Below are positions 42,019 to 51,805 of a DNA stretch of 64,000 nt, piece by piece. The notes under the pieces are model-generated. The model did no database searches. It was not told where the DNA came from and saw only the letters and a list, made by a program, of their open reading frames with translations. The first letter of the stretch is position 1; every line of letters begins with the position of its first letter. Location: assembly GCA_036496425.1 (NCBI GenBank), contig DASXLG010000133.1, positions 1-64,000 on the forward strand, in the 5' to 3' direction. Source of the DNA: Terriglobia bacterium (GTDB lineage Bacteria; Acidobacteriota; Terriglobia; 20CM-2-55-15). A program made the position numbers and the translations under genes.

Positions 42019-42969
42019 ATGACGCAACGGGACATCATCGTGATTGGCGCATCGGCCGGCGGAGTTGAAGCGTTGAGACAACTCGTCGGTGGGCTTCCGT
42101 CCACGATTCGCGCCAGTATTTTTGTCGTCCTTCATTTGCCGGCTTCCGAGAAGAGCCGGCTGCCCGAGATTCTTGCCGCAGCCGGCAGGCTGCCGGCGGC
42201 TCATGCGAAAGATGAAGAACCCATTCGCCCCGGACGGATCTATGTCGCTAAGCCGAATCTGCATATGCTGCTGAAACACGATCGAGTGAAACTGTGGGCC
42301 GGTCCCAAAGAAAATTACAGCAGGCCCGCGATTGATCCGTTGTTCAGGACGGCAGCCGAGACCTGCGGTTCCAGGGTAATCGGAGTGGTGCTCACCGGTT
42401 TATTGGATGATGGAAGCGGCGGGCTCATCGACATCAAGAAACACGGCGGCATTGCGGTTGTGCAGGATCCGGACGATGCGCCGTTTTCAAGCATGCCTGA
42501 AAATGCCCTGAAGCGGGACCATGTCGACTATTGTGTCCGGGTGTCTGAAATGCCCGGACTATTGGCTGCACTGGTCAGCGGCGCCCGTATCGAGACCTCC
42601 AAAGAGGAAATACCAATGCCGGACGAAGCCTATTCGCACACGGACCTGACCTGCCCGGAATGCAGAGGCCCATTGTCCGAACGCAGCGACGGAGGCCTGA
42701 TGGAATTTCGTTGCCGGGTCGGGCACGTTTATTCATTGGAATCGGCAATCGCCGCGCATTCGGATACCGAGGAAAGGACACTCTGGTCCGGCGTTGTCGC
42801 CCTCGAAGAAAGCGCATCGCTGCTGCGCAAGGCGGCCGCGCACGTGAGACCGGACAAAGCCGAACGCATGATCGCGCGGGCCGACAGCGCGCTGGAAAAA
42901 GCCAGAGTGATCCGGGAAATGCTCGAAGACCTGCTTGCGCGCGCGGACACGGAACCTCAAAAGGACTGA
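42019..42969 (+). CDS. CheB-type methylesterase without receiver domain, with zinc ribbon
   Basis: 316 residues from ATG 42019; a TTG at 41992 is a second choice. The CheB catalytic domain (about 1-190) has the Ser nucleophile in IVIGASAGGVEALRQLV, the His in FVVLHLPA and the Asp in GVVLTGLLDDGSGGL. No receiver domain precedes it, so phosphorylation control is absent. A C-terminal CPEC...CRVGH zinc ribbon plus a helical tail follows, as in many stand-alone CheB proteins. The substrate need not be a chemoreceptor; no chemotaxis genes are nearby. Divergent from blaI. Confidence 0.88.
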   Translation: MTQRDIIVIGASAGGVEALRQLVGGLPSTIRASIFVVLHLPASEKSRLPEILAAAGRLPAAHAKDEEPIRPGRIYVAKPNLHMLLKHDRVKLWAGPKENYSRPAIDPLFRTAAETCGSRVIGVVLTGLLDDGSGGLIDIKKHGGIAVVQDPDDAPFSSMPENALKRDHVDYCVRVSEMPGLLAALVSGARIETSKEEIPMPDEAYSHTDLTCPECRGPLSERSDGGLMEFRCRVGHVYSLESAIAAHSDTEERTLWSGVVALEESASLLRKAAAHVRPDKAERMIARADSALEKARVIREMLEDLLARADTEPQKD

Positions 42970-43071
42970 GGGAACGAAACACAAGAGGCACAAACAAAAC
43001 ACCAGAAGCACAAGAAAATAGGCTTGCGAGCCCACTTCTTGTGCCTTTTGTGTTTCTTGTGTTCCGTTCCC
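42970..43071. repeat. Inverted repeat, family B copy 2
   Basis: Arms GGGAACGAAACACAAGA... and ...TCTTGTGTTCCGTTCCC pair over about 45 bases around GGCTTGCGAGCC. It begins one base after the cheB stop, so it probably acts as the gene's terminator. Same core (CACAAAAGGCACAAG) as the element at 4481. Confidence 0.85.
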
Positions 43072-43223
43072 GATTTTGCCAATTGTCCCGCCACCCAGAT
43101 GAGTTAAAGCTTGACACCGCAGGCAACCAGGGACTAACGTCGGCCCCAAATTTCGCCGTAAAACTATAGGCCGTTCATTCCGAGGAATAACGGCCAGGTG
43201 ACTTCAGACTATTGGGGGATCCG

Positions 43224-46200
43224 ATGCGAACTCTCTGTGCAGCTTTAGCACTACTCATGGGCCTGGCTTTTTCGGGGGAGGCATTCAGCCAATCTATTTT
43301 CGCAACCGTGAGTGGAACGGTTGCGGATCCCAGTGGCGCCGTGCTTCCCGGCGTTTCTGTAACTGCAACGAATAACGCCACCGGAGTTGTGACAACGGTG
43401 GTCAGCAATGAATCGGGCGCCTACAACCTGACCGGCCTTCTGCCGGGCGCATACACGGTTTCTGCGGAGCTGCCCGGCTTTCAGAAAGCGACCTACACCA
43501 ACGTCGTGCTCGGAAATGCGCAGCAGGTCCGATTGAACTTCACGATGCAGGTGGCGACGGCGGCGCAGTCGGTCGAAGTCACGGTGGCCGCGGACACTCT
43601 GCTGGCGACCTCGAGTTCCTCCATAGGTGAAGTCCTTTCGCAACAGAAAGTGGCGGATCTGCCGATCGTCGCCAACAACCTGGTGAGTTTTTATCTGTTG
43701 ATGCCGGGGGTTCGCATGAATGACGACGGCATCAGCGGCACGTTTGCGGGGCTGACCGCCGACAAGGTGAATATCCAGCGCGATGGAGTCGATGCCAGCG
43801 GCTCGGCGCGTTACTCGCAGGCCGGCGCTCAAACCGCGACGGTCATCAACCCGGACCTGGTGGGCGAAATGCGGATCATCGTGGCGCCGGTCGATGCCGA
43901 AATGGGACGCGGCAACGGACAGATCCAGTTTCTGACTCGATCGGGAACCAACCAGATTCGAGGCGCCGGCGTGTGGTCCGTCCGGAATTCGGCCCTGGAC
44001 GCCAATACCTGGACGAATAACTTTGCGGTCAACCCGGCAACCGGCGCCTGGAAGCCGACGGCGCCGAGTTTTAACAACGCCCACCAGCTCACTTGGAGTG
44101 TCGGCGGACCCATCATCAAAAACAGAACATTTTTCTTCACGTTATTCGACGACCAGATTGTCGGAGCGCATACGACACAAAATCCGATTGTGCTGACGCC
44201 ATGCGCGCGTAACGGGATTTTCCGGTATTTCGACAGCTGGAATAACGGAAACGCGATTGCCCCGACTGTGTCCACCGGCGCCACTCCAACCATCGCCGTC
44301 GTGGATGGCATCGGTAATCCGCTGGCGCCCGCCACGAATCCGACGGGCGGGGCCTTCACGGGCGCCCTTCGCTACGCAAGTGTGTTCGGAAAGCTTCCCG
44401 CGGCCCTGCCCGCGGCGAGCGCCGACTGCTCCAATATTGCCGCGCTTGTCCAGCCGGGCACGAATTGGGACCCATTCCGCAAAGCGCTCGATCCCACGGG
44501 ATACGTCACGAAGTTGACGGCCACCATGCCGATGCCGAACAATTACACCGTCGGCGATGGCCTGAATACGGCGGGGTTCACATGGCTGCGAAATGAGAAC
44601 CGCGGGACGGAGAGCGTTTTCGGGACGCCCTCAGTCGGAATCACTGCCGGCGGCCTTGCGCGCAAACAGATCAACACCAAAATCGATCACAACCTCAACC
44701 CCAGAAACAAGCTGTCGGTGTCTTACACGTATGAAGACTCCGCCGGCAACTTCGACTATGCGACCTGGCCGAACGGCTTTCAAGCCACAGTTTTCAAGCA
44801 CCCTCAGACATTGTCGGCCAATTTCGTTTCGACGCTGTCGCCGACACTGGTGAACGAAGCTCGACTGGGTATGCGTCGCATCGGCGAGAATTCGTACGAC
44901 CCGCTGAACGATCCTACGTTGAGTAAGAACGCGCTGGCGTTCGTTCCTAACGTCAGCGGCTATCCCGTCCTTCCGCTTCTCGGGACGGGCGCTGTGAACT
45001 TCCAAACCAACCAGATCGTCGGCTCGGGCGGCACGTCCTCTTATCTGGATACGACGGTTTTGTTCAGCTACGGCGATTCGCTGAGTTGGACGAAAGGCAA
45101 ACACGCATTCAAGTTCGGCGGTGAAATCCGCCGTGGACGCTCCCTGGGTAACGACGCGGGCGTAGGCAACCCAACGACCATTCCGCGCGCCACCGGCGGA
45201 GATGCCGCAAACGCTCCCATCTCGACCACGGCGATCAGCTCAGCCAACATGACGGGGCTGGCGGGAACCAGCGCGAGCGGCAACAACGCTGCCGTGCGCA
45301 ACCTGCTGGATTTCCTTGCCGGTTCGTTGTCCCAGGTCTCGCAGCTCAAATTCATGGAAGATCCGAACAACCTGACGTCGTTTGTCGACTTCAAAACGTA
45401 TCCCTGGCGGGTTCGCGAGTTCCACAACAATGAAGCGAGCTTTTACGCCAAAGATGATTGGAAGGTGCAGAAGAACCTGACGCTGAACCTTGGGTTGCGC
45501 TGGGACTACTACGGAGTGCCATACGACACCCACGGCCTGATGGCAGGAGCGATCGGAGGCGAAGCCGCCATCTGGGGCGTCTCCGGATCGAGCTTCGCTG
45601 ATTGGATGAAGCCGGGAGTTCGCGGCACCAACACTCCCGTCGGCTATCTCGGCAAGAACTCGCCTAATCCCAATACGCCCTGGTACAACAACGACTACAA
45701 CAATTTCGGCCCCGCGGTTGGTTTTGCATGGCAGGTTCCGTGGTTCGGCGAGGGCAAGACAACCATTCGCGGCGGCTATCAGGTCACGTATCAAATCATC
45801 CAGGCGCCCAACAATATATTTCAGGAGAACGCTGTTCCCGGCAGCACCAACAGCATTCAGTTTACGGGGGATGCCGCAGCCAATGCCTATCTCGATTTGA
45901 CAAAGCTGTCATCGTTGATTCCAGTGCCTTCCTCGCTCGTGCCGATGCAACCCGTTCCGGTTACGGATCGAACTCAACAGGTTTATCAACCGCAAGCCAA
46001 CACGGTAGCTCCGTACGCTCAGAACCTGACATTGTCGGTGACGCGGAGTCTCAGTTCGAGTCTAACGCTGGATTTGCGCTACGTTGGAACGCTGGCAAGA
46101 AAGCAATGGAATCCGACGTTCAATATCAACAGCCCGAACTTCCTTTTCAATGGGTTGAAAGAGGCTTTTGACGCCGCGCGCGCAGGCGGAGAGTCCACGT

Positions 46201-47342
46201 TGTTGAATCAGATTTTCAACAACATCAATCTCGGGTCCGGAACGGTGGGACAGAACGGATTTACGGGGGCCGCCGAGCTTCGAGCCGACAGCCGGTTCAA
46301 CTCGAACCTTGCCAATGGCAATTACTCCGCGGTGGCGGCAACATTGAATACCCTGGACTATACGGCGGCTTTGAATCCCACTTTGCCCGCCGTTGCATCG
46401 GGCGTCAACGGGGCTGTATTGAGAGTCAATCAATTTCCGGATAACTTTATCGCCACGAACCCGCAGTTCAGCAATGTGTACCTCGTGACCAACGACTTCA
46501 GCACCAACTACCATTCGCTTGAAGCGCAAGTCACGATGCGGCCCGCGCACGGTCTCGGCTTTCAGTCGACGTACACGTTCAGCAGGGCACTGGGAACCGG
46601 CCAATGGGCCGCGAGCGGGAATACTCTGGGCCCGACCTTTACGGCGCCGTTCGCCCGGCATGCCGACTACTCGGTACAGCCGGATACCCGCACTCACGAT
46701 TTCCGCACCAACGGCACTTTCTCCCTGCCCGTCGGGCCAAACAAACAGTTCTTCAACGGAACATCGGGAGTCCTCGGACGGATTATCGAGAATTGGCAGA
46801 CCGGCTTTGTCCTCAACTTGAACACCGGCGCGCCGGCAACGGTCGGCGCCAGTACGTCTTTGTATGCCAATGCAAGGCCGGATGTCGTCGGGCCGTTCCC
46901 GAAGGAAGGGAAAGTAACGTTCAACGGAACTCCGAAGACAACCGGAAGTTATTTCGCGCCGGGCACCGTTGCGACGGTCAAAGATCCGCAGTGTGCCGCG
47001 CTCGCGGCGAGTTTACAGCCTCTTTGCACACTGAATGCGCTGGCCAATACCCAGACGGGCCAGGTCCTGATTCAGAACGCCAAGCCGGGAACCGTTCCGT
47101 CACTGGGTATCAACTCGATGTATGGGCCGGGCCGCTGGCGTTTTGACGCCAACATCAGTAAAGCCATCCGGCTCACGGAGTCCAAGAACCTGCAGTTCCG
47201 CCTGGACGCCTCGGATGTCTTCAACCATCCGGAGCCGAACGCGCCAAGTCTGAGCCTTGCCAGCACCACGGGTTTTGGAGTGATCACCGGCAAGAGCACC
47301 CTGCACCGGATGTTGCAGGCGCAACTTCGCTTTACCTTCTAG
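43224..47342 (+). CDS. TonB-dependent receptor with N-terminal carboxypeptidase-regulatory domain (Oar-like)
   Basis: 1372 residues from ATG 43224 with GGGGGA upstream (a TTG at 43212 would add four residues). Signal peptide (to about EAFSQ), a carboxypeptidase-regulatory Ig-like domain (SIFATVSGTVADPSGAVLPGVSVTATNNATGVVTTVVSNESGAYNLTGLLPGAY), a plug with DLPIVANNLVSFYLLMPGVRMND, and a long outer-membrane barrel ending in QLRFTF (C-terminal Phe). Such proteins in Acidobacteriota import or bind large substrates such as glycans or peptides. It heads a run of four secreted-protein genes on the same strand. Confidence 0.93.
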   Translation: MRTLCAALALLMGLAFSGEAFSQSIFATVSGTVADPSGAVLPGVSVTATNNATGVVTTVVSNESGAYNLTGLLPGAYTVSAELPGFQKATYTNVVLGNAQQVRLNFTMQVATAAQSVEVTVAADTLLATSSSSIGEVLSQQKVADLPIVANNLVSFYLLMPGVRMNDDGISGTFAGLTADKVNIQRDGVDASGSARYSQAGAQTATVINPDLVGEMRIIVAPVDAEMGRGNGQIQFLTRSGTNQIRGAGVWSVRNSALDANTWTNNFAVNPATGAWKPTAPSFNNAHQLTWSVGGPIIKNRTFFFTLFDDQIVGAHTTQNPIVLTPCARNGIFRYFDSWNNGNAIAPTVSTGATPTIAVVDGIGNPLAPATNPTGGAFTGALRYASVFGKLPAALPAASADCSNIAALVQPGTNWDPFRKALDPTGYVTKLTATMPMPNNYTVGDGLNTAGFTWLRNENRGTESVFGTPSVGITAGGLARKQINTKIDHNLNPRNKLSVSYTYEDSAGNFDYATWPNGFQATVFKHPQTLSANFVSTLSPTLVNEARLGMRRIGENSYDPLNDPTLSKNALAFVPNVSGYPVLPLLGTGAVNFQTNQIVGSGGTSSYLDTTVLFSYGDSLSWTKGKHAFKFGGEIRRGRSLGNDAGVGNPTTIPRATGGDAANAPISTTAISSANMTGLAGTSASGNNAAVRNLLDFLAGSLSQVSQLKFMEDPNNLTSFVDFKTYPWRVREFHNNEASFYAKDDWKVQKNLTLNLGLRWDYYGVPYDTHGLMAGAIGGEAAIWGVSGSSFADWMKPGVRGTNTPVGYLGKNSPNPNTPWYNNDYNNFGPAVGFAWQVPWFGEGKTTIRGGYQVTYQIIQAPNNIFQENAVPGSTNSIQFTGDAAANAYLDLTKLSSLIPVPSSLVPMQPVPVTDRTQQVYQPQANTVAPYAQNLTLSVTRSLSSSLTLDLRYVGTLARKQWNPTFNINSPNFLFNGLKEAFDAARAGGESTLLNQIFNNINLGSGTVGQNGFTGAAELRADSRFNSNLANGNYSAVAATLNTLDYTAALNPTLPAVASGVNGAVLRVNQFPDNFIATNPQFSNVYLVTNDFSTNYHSLEAQVTMRPAHGLGFQSTYTFSRALGTGQWAASGNTLGPTFTAPFARHADYSVQPDTRTHDFRTNGTFSLPVGPNKQFFNGTSGVLGRIIENWQTGFVLNLNTGAPATVGASTSLYANARPDVVGPFPKEGKVTFNGTPKTTGSYFAPGTVATVKDPQCAALAASLQPLCTLNALANTQTGQVLIQNAKPGTVPSLGINSMYGPGRWRFDANISKAIRLTESKNLQFRLDASDVFNHPEPNAPSLSLASTTGFGVITGKSTLHRMLQAQLRFTF

Positions 47343-47383
47343 ACGAGGCGAAGTATTTTAGTTTGAGAAAAAAGGGGATTCTC

Positions 47384-47809
47384 ATGATTAAAGTGAGCAG
47401 ACGCAGACTTTGCTGCCTTGCCGTTCTCGTGACCTGCTGTTTCGCCGGAGCGAACGTGCTGACAGCTCATCATTCCTTCGCCATGTTCGATACGACGAAA
47501 TCGATGGCGCTGACCGGCACGGTTACCAAGTTCGAATGGACCAACCCGCACGCCTATATCGAGATCGACGTTCCCGAGGGCAACGCCGTCAAGCACTGGA
47601 GCATCGAACTGGGAAGTCCGAGCATCCTCCAGCAAAGCGGATGGAAGTTCAAAGACTTGAAACACGGTGACAAGATCAGCGTGAAAATCAGTCCGTTGAG
47701 GAGCGGAGAGCCGGGCGGACTGCTTGTCCAGGCAACCTTGGCGGATGGGCGAACTCTCGGGAATGGGCCGGGCCGAGGCCCGTCTGCGGCTACAGCCCCA
47801 ACCAAATGA
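47384..47809 (+). CDS. DUF6152-family secreted protein
   Basis: 141 residues from ATG 47384, with AAAGGGG upstream. Signal peptide (LCCLAVLVTCCFAGANVLTAH) then HHSFAMFDTTKSMALTGTVTKFEWTNPHAYIEIDV...WSIELGSPSILQQSGWKFKDLKHGDKI, the DUF6152 signature (HHSF, EWTNPH). A small OB-like periplasmic domain of unknown function. It typically accompanies TonB receptors and the next two gene types. The stop overlaps an ATG at 47806, but the next gene probably starts at 47833. Confidence 0.85.
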   Translation: MIKVSRRRLCCLAVLVTCCFAGANVLTAHHSFAMFDTTKSMALTGTVTKFEWTNPHAYIEIDVPEGNAVKHWSIELGSPSILQQSGWKFKDLKHGDKISVKISPLRSGEPGGLLVQATLADGRTLGNGPGRGPSAATAPTK

Positions 47810-47832
47810 ACGCTCGTCATCCGGAGGCTCTC

Positions 47833-48600
47833 ATGTTGTCGAAGAATGGTGCCAGGCCGTTCGCCCGGATTGCACTATGTGCTGTTTGGTGTGTCCTGTT
47901 TGTTGCCGGCGGAGCTTATGCGCAGTCGAAACCCAGCACTCCCGATTTCAATGGTGTCTGGACACCGTATCGTGGCGGCCGCGGCGCTGATCCGAAACTA
48001 ACGCCGCCGCCCGCGACGCCGCTGGCGATGAAGCCGGAGTATAACGAGCCGTATCAGGCCCGCCGCGCCGTCGAGGCGGAGGCTACCAGGCGCGGCGAAC
48101 CCCTCGCTTCGGCTGCTGTATCGTGCGTGCCGTATGGCATGCCGGCGATGATGTCGGTCGTCAGTTATCCGGTGGAGATCACGCAAACGCCGAAGCAGCT
48201 CACCATCGTCACTGAGGCTTTCGATGAAGTCCGCCGGGTCTTCATGGACAAGCCCCAGCTTCCGATCGATGACGTGCCGCCGGGGTTCTACGGCCGCTCG
48301 GTCGGCCATTGGGAGGGCGGCACGTTAATGATCGATACCGTCGGCATCAAGGAATCCGTGAAATACCAGGGCATTCCGCACAGCGATCAAATGCGGATCA
48401 CCGAACGTATGCGGCTGGTTTCGCCTGATGTGCTCCACGACCAGATCACGATCGAGGATCCGGTGGTGCTCGAGAAGCCTTATACCTACACGCTGGCTTA
48501 CCGGCGCACGCCTGATTATGAAATGGTCGAATTCGTCTGCGATAACAATCGCGAGTATGTCGATGAAAAAGGCGTCCAACACCTCAGGACGGAGAAGTAA
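47833..48600 (+). CDS. Secreted protein of unknown function (paralogue 1)
   Basis: 255 residues from ATG 47833, chosen because GGAGG lies five bases upstream (an ATG at 47806 would add nine). Signal peptide to about AYAQ. The body has PDFNGVWTPYRGG (a lipocalin-like opening strand), SCVPYGMPAMM, and SVGHWEGGTLMIDTVGIKES...RITERMRLVSPD, which is shared with the following gene. Both belong to a family common beside DUF6152 in Acidobacteriota. Probably a beta-barrel periplasmic protein; function not known. Confidence 0.75.
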   Translation: MLSKNGARPFARIALCAVWCVLFVAGGAYAQSKPSTPDFNGVWTPYRGGRGADPKLTPPPATPLAMKPEYNEPYQARRAVEAEATRRGEPLASAAVSCVPYGMPAMMSVVSYPVEITQTPKQLTIVTEAFDEVRRVFMDKPQLPIDDVPPGFYGRSVGHWEGGTLMIDTVGIKESVKYQGIPHSDQMRITERMRLVSPDVLHDQITIEDPVVLEKPYTYTLAYRRTPDYEMVEFVCDNNREYVDEKGVQHLRTEK

Positions 48601-48618
48601 GAGGAGAATAGGGGACTC

Positions 48619-49416
48619 ATGATCAAATCACGGACGACTGCACGGGTGGTTGCATTTGTGGCCGCATTCCTCTTTTGTGCCGGAGCGGACTTACAGGCGC
48701 AGTTTCAACCGGCGGGTGCGCTCGGCGCGCTGGCGCCGGCGAATCTGGCGAAGCCGCGTCCGAAGCCGCCATTCGACCTGACCGGAACATGGTTGCACGG
48801 CGGCGGGCCCAATAACGCCTTCCAGTTTGCGCCTCCGCCAGGCTTCAGGCTGACTCCAGAGGCGCAGGCGATTTACGATGAAGCGCAAAAAGCCCGGGCG
48901 GAAGGCAAGGTGTATCACGACGACATCGGCCAGTGCTGGCCGTCGGGCTTGCCGATCCTGATGACCCGGGTGTGGCCGATCGCGATGATCCAGCTCCCCA
49001 CCGCGGTCTTCATGATCCAGGAATTGATGAACACCATGCGGATCGTTTATCTGGATGGCCGCCCGCACACGGATCCCGATATTGCGGTGCCCAGCTTCAA
49101 CGGCGAGTCGATCGGCCACTGGGAAAACGACACGCTGGTGGTCGATACGAAGTACTTCGTCGCCGACCATCATTGGATCGACGCCGGAATCAAGGCGAGC
49201 GACGCCCTGCACATCGTCGAGCGGATTCGCATGACAAACGAGGGAAACACCCTGGAGATCGAATACACGCTGAGCGATCCCAAGACCTGGGAAGGCGACT
49301 GGAAGATGACAAAGCGCTGGCAACGGGTTGACGCCCGGGACATTGCTGAAGTCGAATGCCTGCCTGACCTCAACGAGCACATGCCAAGCACCCACTCGAA
49401 CGCAAATGTCCGCTAG
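48619..49416 (+). CDS. Secreted protein of unknown function (paralogue 2)
   Basis: 265 residues with a signal peptide (to about GADLQAQ) and AGGAG/GGGG upstream of the ATG. Same frame of motifs as the 47833 protein: FDLTGTWLHGGG, QCWPSGLPILMTR, SIGHWENDTLVVDTKYF, HIVERIRMTNEGNTLEIEYTLSDP. The two are tandem paralogues, about 18 bases apart, probably on the receptor's message. Function unknown. Confidence 0.75.
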   Translation: MIKSRTTARVVAFVAAFLFCAGADLQAQFQPAGALGALAPANLAKPRPKPPFDLTGTWLHGGGPNNAFQFAPPPGFRLTPEAQAIYDEAQKARAEGKVYHDDIGQCWPSGLPILMTRVWPIAMIQLPTAVFMIQELMNTMRIVYLDGRPHTDPDIAVPSFNGESIGHWENDTLVVDTKYFVADHHWIDAGIKASDALHIVERIRMTNEGNTLEIEYTLSDPKTWEGDWKMTKRWQRVDARDIAEVECLPDLNEHMPSTHSNANVR

Positions 49417-49518
49417 TGCAAATGTCGACGCCGCCCGAGGCCGGCCAAACAATAGCTTCCGAGGTCAGGCAATGGTGTGCAACGATGACAGCCGCACTTT
49501 TGCATTCCGGGAGGGAAG

Positions 49519-50466
49519 ATGTTTCGAAGAATATCCATTGCAATGATTCTGGGCCTGATGTGCGTGGTTTCCGCCGCGATGGCCCGGCAACAGGCGCCCG
49601 CAGGCGCTGATGGCGCGCGCGGCGGCGGCCGTGGACAACGGGGAGGAGGCGGCGGCCGGGGCGGCACACCCACCACAACGATGATCAAGCCGGGCCTTTT
49701 TATGATTTCCGGCATTGGCGGTTCCGCATCCGTGATCGTTCGCGTGACGGACGACGGCCTGGTTCTGGCAAATACGGGCGTGTTGGGCGATCAGAACTAC
49801 GAGACCCTGATGAACATGATCAAAATGATCTCCGACAAACCCATCAAGTACGCCGTCATCGGTGATGTCCATCAGGACAAGAGCGGCGGCGCCGGTCCCA
49901 TGATCAAGGCTGGAGTCCAAGTCATCGGCCATGTCAACGAGAAGGAAGGCCTGAAGACCTACACGAACGCGGCGGGAACGCCGGAGCCGCCCAACGTCAC
50001 CTTCGACAAAGACTATTCGATCAAGCTCAACAACAAGGAAGTCGCACACGTTTATTACTTCGGCAAGGCCTCGACGAACGGCGATGCCTTCGTCTACTTC
50101 CCGGATTTGAAGGTCGTCACGATGGGCGATGTGTTCCAGCAGGGGATGAACTGCGACTACGCCCAGGGCGGCAGCCTGGTCGAATGGCCAAAGACCCTCG
50201 ACGCGGTGATGAAACTCGATATCGACACCGTCATTCCGAATCGCGGCAATCCGGCGACAAAAGCCGACCTTCAGGCCGCCCGCGACCGCGTCGCGAAAAT
50301 CGACAGCGTCGCCATCGACCTTGTGAAGAAAGGAACTCCGAAGGAGCAGTTGCTCGCGCAGATCAACGCGGCCGATTCAACCCTGAACGTGAACGGGTTT
50401 CTGAATATCAATGCGGCGATGCGGCTTGACGCGTTCTACGAGGAATTGCAGAAAGCGGCGAAATAG
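49519..50466 (+). CDS. Secreted metallo-beta-lactamase-fold protein with altered metal ligands
   Basis: 315 residues, ribosome site GGAGGG, signal peptide (to about AMARQQ) and a Gly/Arg-rich linker (RGGGRGQRGGGGGRGG). The MBL fold is clear: VIVRVTDDGLVLANTGV, IKYAVIGDVHQDKSGGAG, GKASTNGDAFVYFPDLKVVTMGDVF. The usual HxHxDH is replaced by D-V-H-Q-D-K, and later His positions by Ser and Asn/Gly, so at least three zinc ligands are missing. Probably not a standard metallohydrolase. Last gene of the receptor block, followed by a family-A hairpin. Confidence 0.82.
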   Translation: MFRRISIAMILGLMCVVSAAMARQQAPAGADGARGGGRGQRGGGGGRGGTPTTTMIKPGLFMISGIGGSASVIVRVTDDGLVLANTGVLGDQNYETLMNMIKMISDKPIKYAVIGDVHQDKSGGAGPMIKAGVQVIGHVNEKEGLKTYTNAAGTPEPPNVTFDKDYSIKLNNKEVAHVYYFGKASTNGDAFVYFPDLKVVTMGDVFQQGMNCDYAQGGSLVEWPKTLDAVMKLDIDTVIPNRGNPATKADLQAARDRVAKIDSVAIDLVKKGTPKEQLLAQINAADSTLNVNGFLNINAAMRLDAFYEELQKAAK

Positions 50467-50474
50467 ATAATTTT

Positions 50475-50550
50475 ATTGGAGGTTGCATCATTCGAGGTTT
50501 CTGCATTTCAAATCTCAAATGAAACAACCTCAAATGATACAACCTCCAAT
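50475..50550. repeat. Inverted repeat, family A copy 3, between convergent genes
   Basis: ATTGGAGGTTGCATCATTCG at the left pairs with AAATGATACAACCTCCAAT at the right around a 30-base middle. It starts eight bases after the MBL-fold stop and ends one base before the stop of the AlkZ-like gene, placed as a shared terminator. Confidence 0.85.
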
Positions 50551-50551
50551 A

Positions 50552-51361
50552 TCATATGGAAGCCAAACGGTATGTTCCCACCGAAAGCATCACGGCATAG
50601 CCTTCTTTAACTAAGGCGCGGTTGCCGAGTCCGGCGTCCGGGCGCGACAGCCCGGTGACGCGTGCCAGCTCACCGGGGATTGTCAGCCCGGCGCCGTCCA
50701 GGAAGCATTGAGCCACGTCGCGCAACGCGTCCGTCCGGCTCATTTTCGAGGCCAGTTCCTTCGGAAAGCGTTCTTCGGCGAGGCCCCACAGGTACGTGAA
50801 CTTCGGTTCATAGACGACATCGGCCGGAACGACGATCATGGCCGCCTGGAGTTCGTCCAGCGCCCGCGTGAACGCGGCTTTCTCGAGCAGGCCCGACTCC
50901 TGGCGCAATTCTGTCGTCGCCATTTCCCATTCTCTGCGCAGCACGCGCAGGACGTTCAAGGCCGCCTTGCTCAGCCGTTCTTTCTCCTCGCGCCGGCGAA
51001 TGCCGAAGAGTGTCTTGAATGAGGGAATCATGCGGGGAGCGAGAAAGGTCGCCCGGCCTCGCGGCAGCTTGCCGTAGTAGACGCGGCCGCGCCGCAGCAG
51101 TTCATCTTTCAACCGCCAGGCGTGAGAGCTTTCCGGATCCTTTTGGACGTTCCGGGGCATAACCGCGTCGCGCCGGCCGCACACGGCAACATAGAGTGAG
51201 GGACCCGGTTTTCTGGAGTCCGTCATGCAGCCGGCAAACCCGACCCGAGCGATGAAGGCTTCGGCGTTCAAGACTGTCTGGACGGAGTCCTTCTCCTCCC
51301 GGTTCCAGTGCAGGTCCCGGTGTTCTTCGATATGAGAGGGTAATTCCTGGTATGTCGGCAA
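50552..51361 (-). CDS. AlkZ/YcaQ-related winged-helix protein
   Basis: 269 residues. Opening [20 protein letters not shown] and the pattern [39 protein letters not shown]...[71 protein letters not shown] are like AlkZ-related winged-helix proteins (DNA glycosylase relatives). I do not see the QxQ or other known catalytic residues of true AlkZ, so a DNA-binding or repair role is inferred only. Divergent from the small secreted gene at 51386. Confidence 0.6.
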   Translation of the reverse strand: MPTYQELPSHIEEHRDLHWNREEKDSVQTVLNAEAFIARVGFAGCMTDSRKPGPSLYVAVCGRRDAVMPRNVQKDPESSHAWRLKDELLRRGRVYYGKLPRGRATFLAPRMIPSFKTLFGIRRREEKERLSKAALNVLRVLRREWEMATTELRQESGLLEKAAFTRALDELQAAMIVVPADVVYEPKFTYLWGLAEERFPKELASKMSRTDALRDVAQCFLDGAGLTIPGELARVTGLSRPDAGLGNRALVKEGYAVMLSVGTYRLASI

Positions 51362-51385
51362 GCGAAAGCAGATTAACCTTAGTGC

Positions 51386-51805
51386 ATGAAGGTTTTCTGC
51401 GTTATTTTGATTTTGATCCCTCAGCTGGCTCTTGCCGACCGATGTCCCGACCTATCGGGAAAGTACACGATTCAGGGGCAGGATGGGCAGGCGGTCCATC
51501 TCAGTATCGATCAAGACGAATGTCTGTATATCTCAATCGAACGAAGCAGCAGTAACCAGGGAAAAAACGTCAAGGATAAGCATACCTTCGCGCTGGATGG
51601 CGTGTTACATCCCGGCTCGTTGGGTGGGTCGACCGAACAGTCCAGATCGTCGGCGAGGTTCGTGGGCGGAAAGCTCGAGCTGACGGTAGCATCTTCTTCC
51701 GGAGACGTAATTTCCAAGGAGACCTGGCAGCCGCTTAAAGACAAAAGCATCGAGATCAAGGATATGAAAGGCGGAACGATTCTTGCCAAAAAAGGCCGCA
51801 GATGA
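51386..51805 (+). CDS. Small secreted protein of unknown function
   Basis: 139 residues: signal peptide [18 protein letters not shown], two Cys (RCPDLSG, DECLYIS) that may pair, and a beta-rich body ([27 protein letters not shown]...[23 protein letters not shown]). No family recognised; the shape suits a small lipocalin-like or immunoglobulin-like fold. Its end overlaps the SET-domain gene by 23 bases, suggesting coupling. Confidence 0.6.
   Translation: MKVFCVILILIPQLALADRCPDLSGKYTIQGQDGQAVHLSIDQDECLYISIERSSSNQGKNVKDKHTFALDGVLHPGSLGGSTEQSRSSARFVGGKLELTVASSSGDVISKETWQPLKDKSIEIKDMKGGTILAKKGRR

Noticed and set aside
41848-42279. Upstream extension of blaI to 42279
   Set aside because: It would cross the blaI promoter/operator and run antisense to the CheB catalytic domain.
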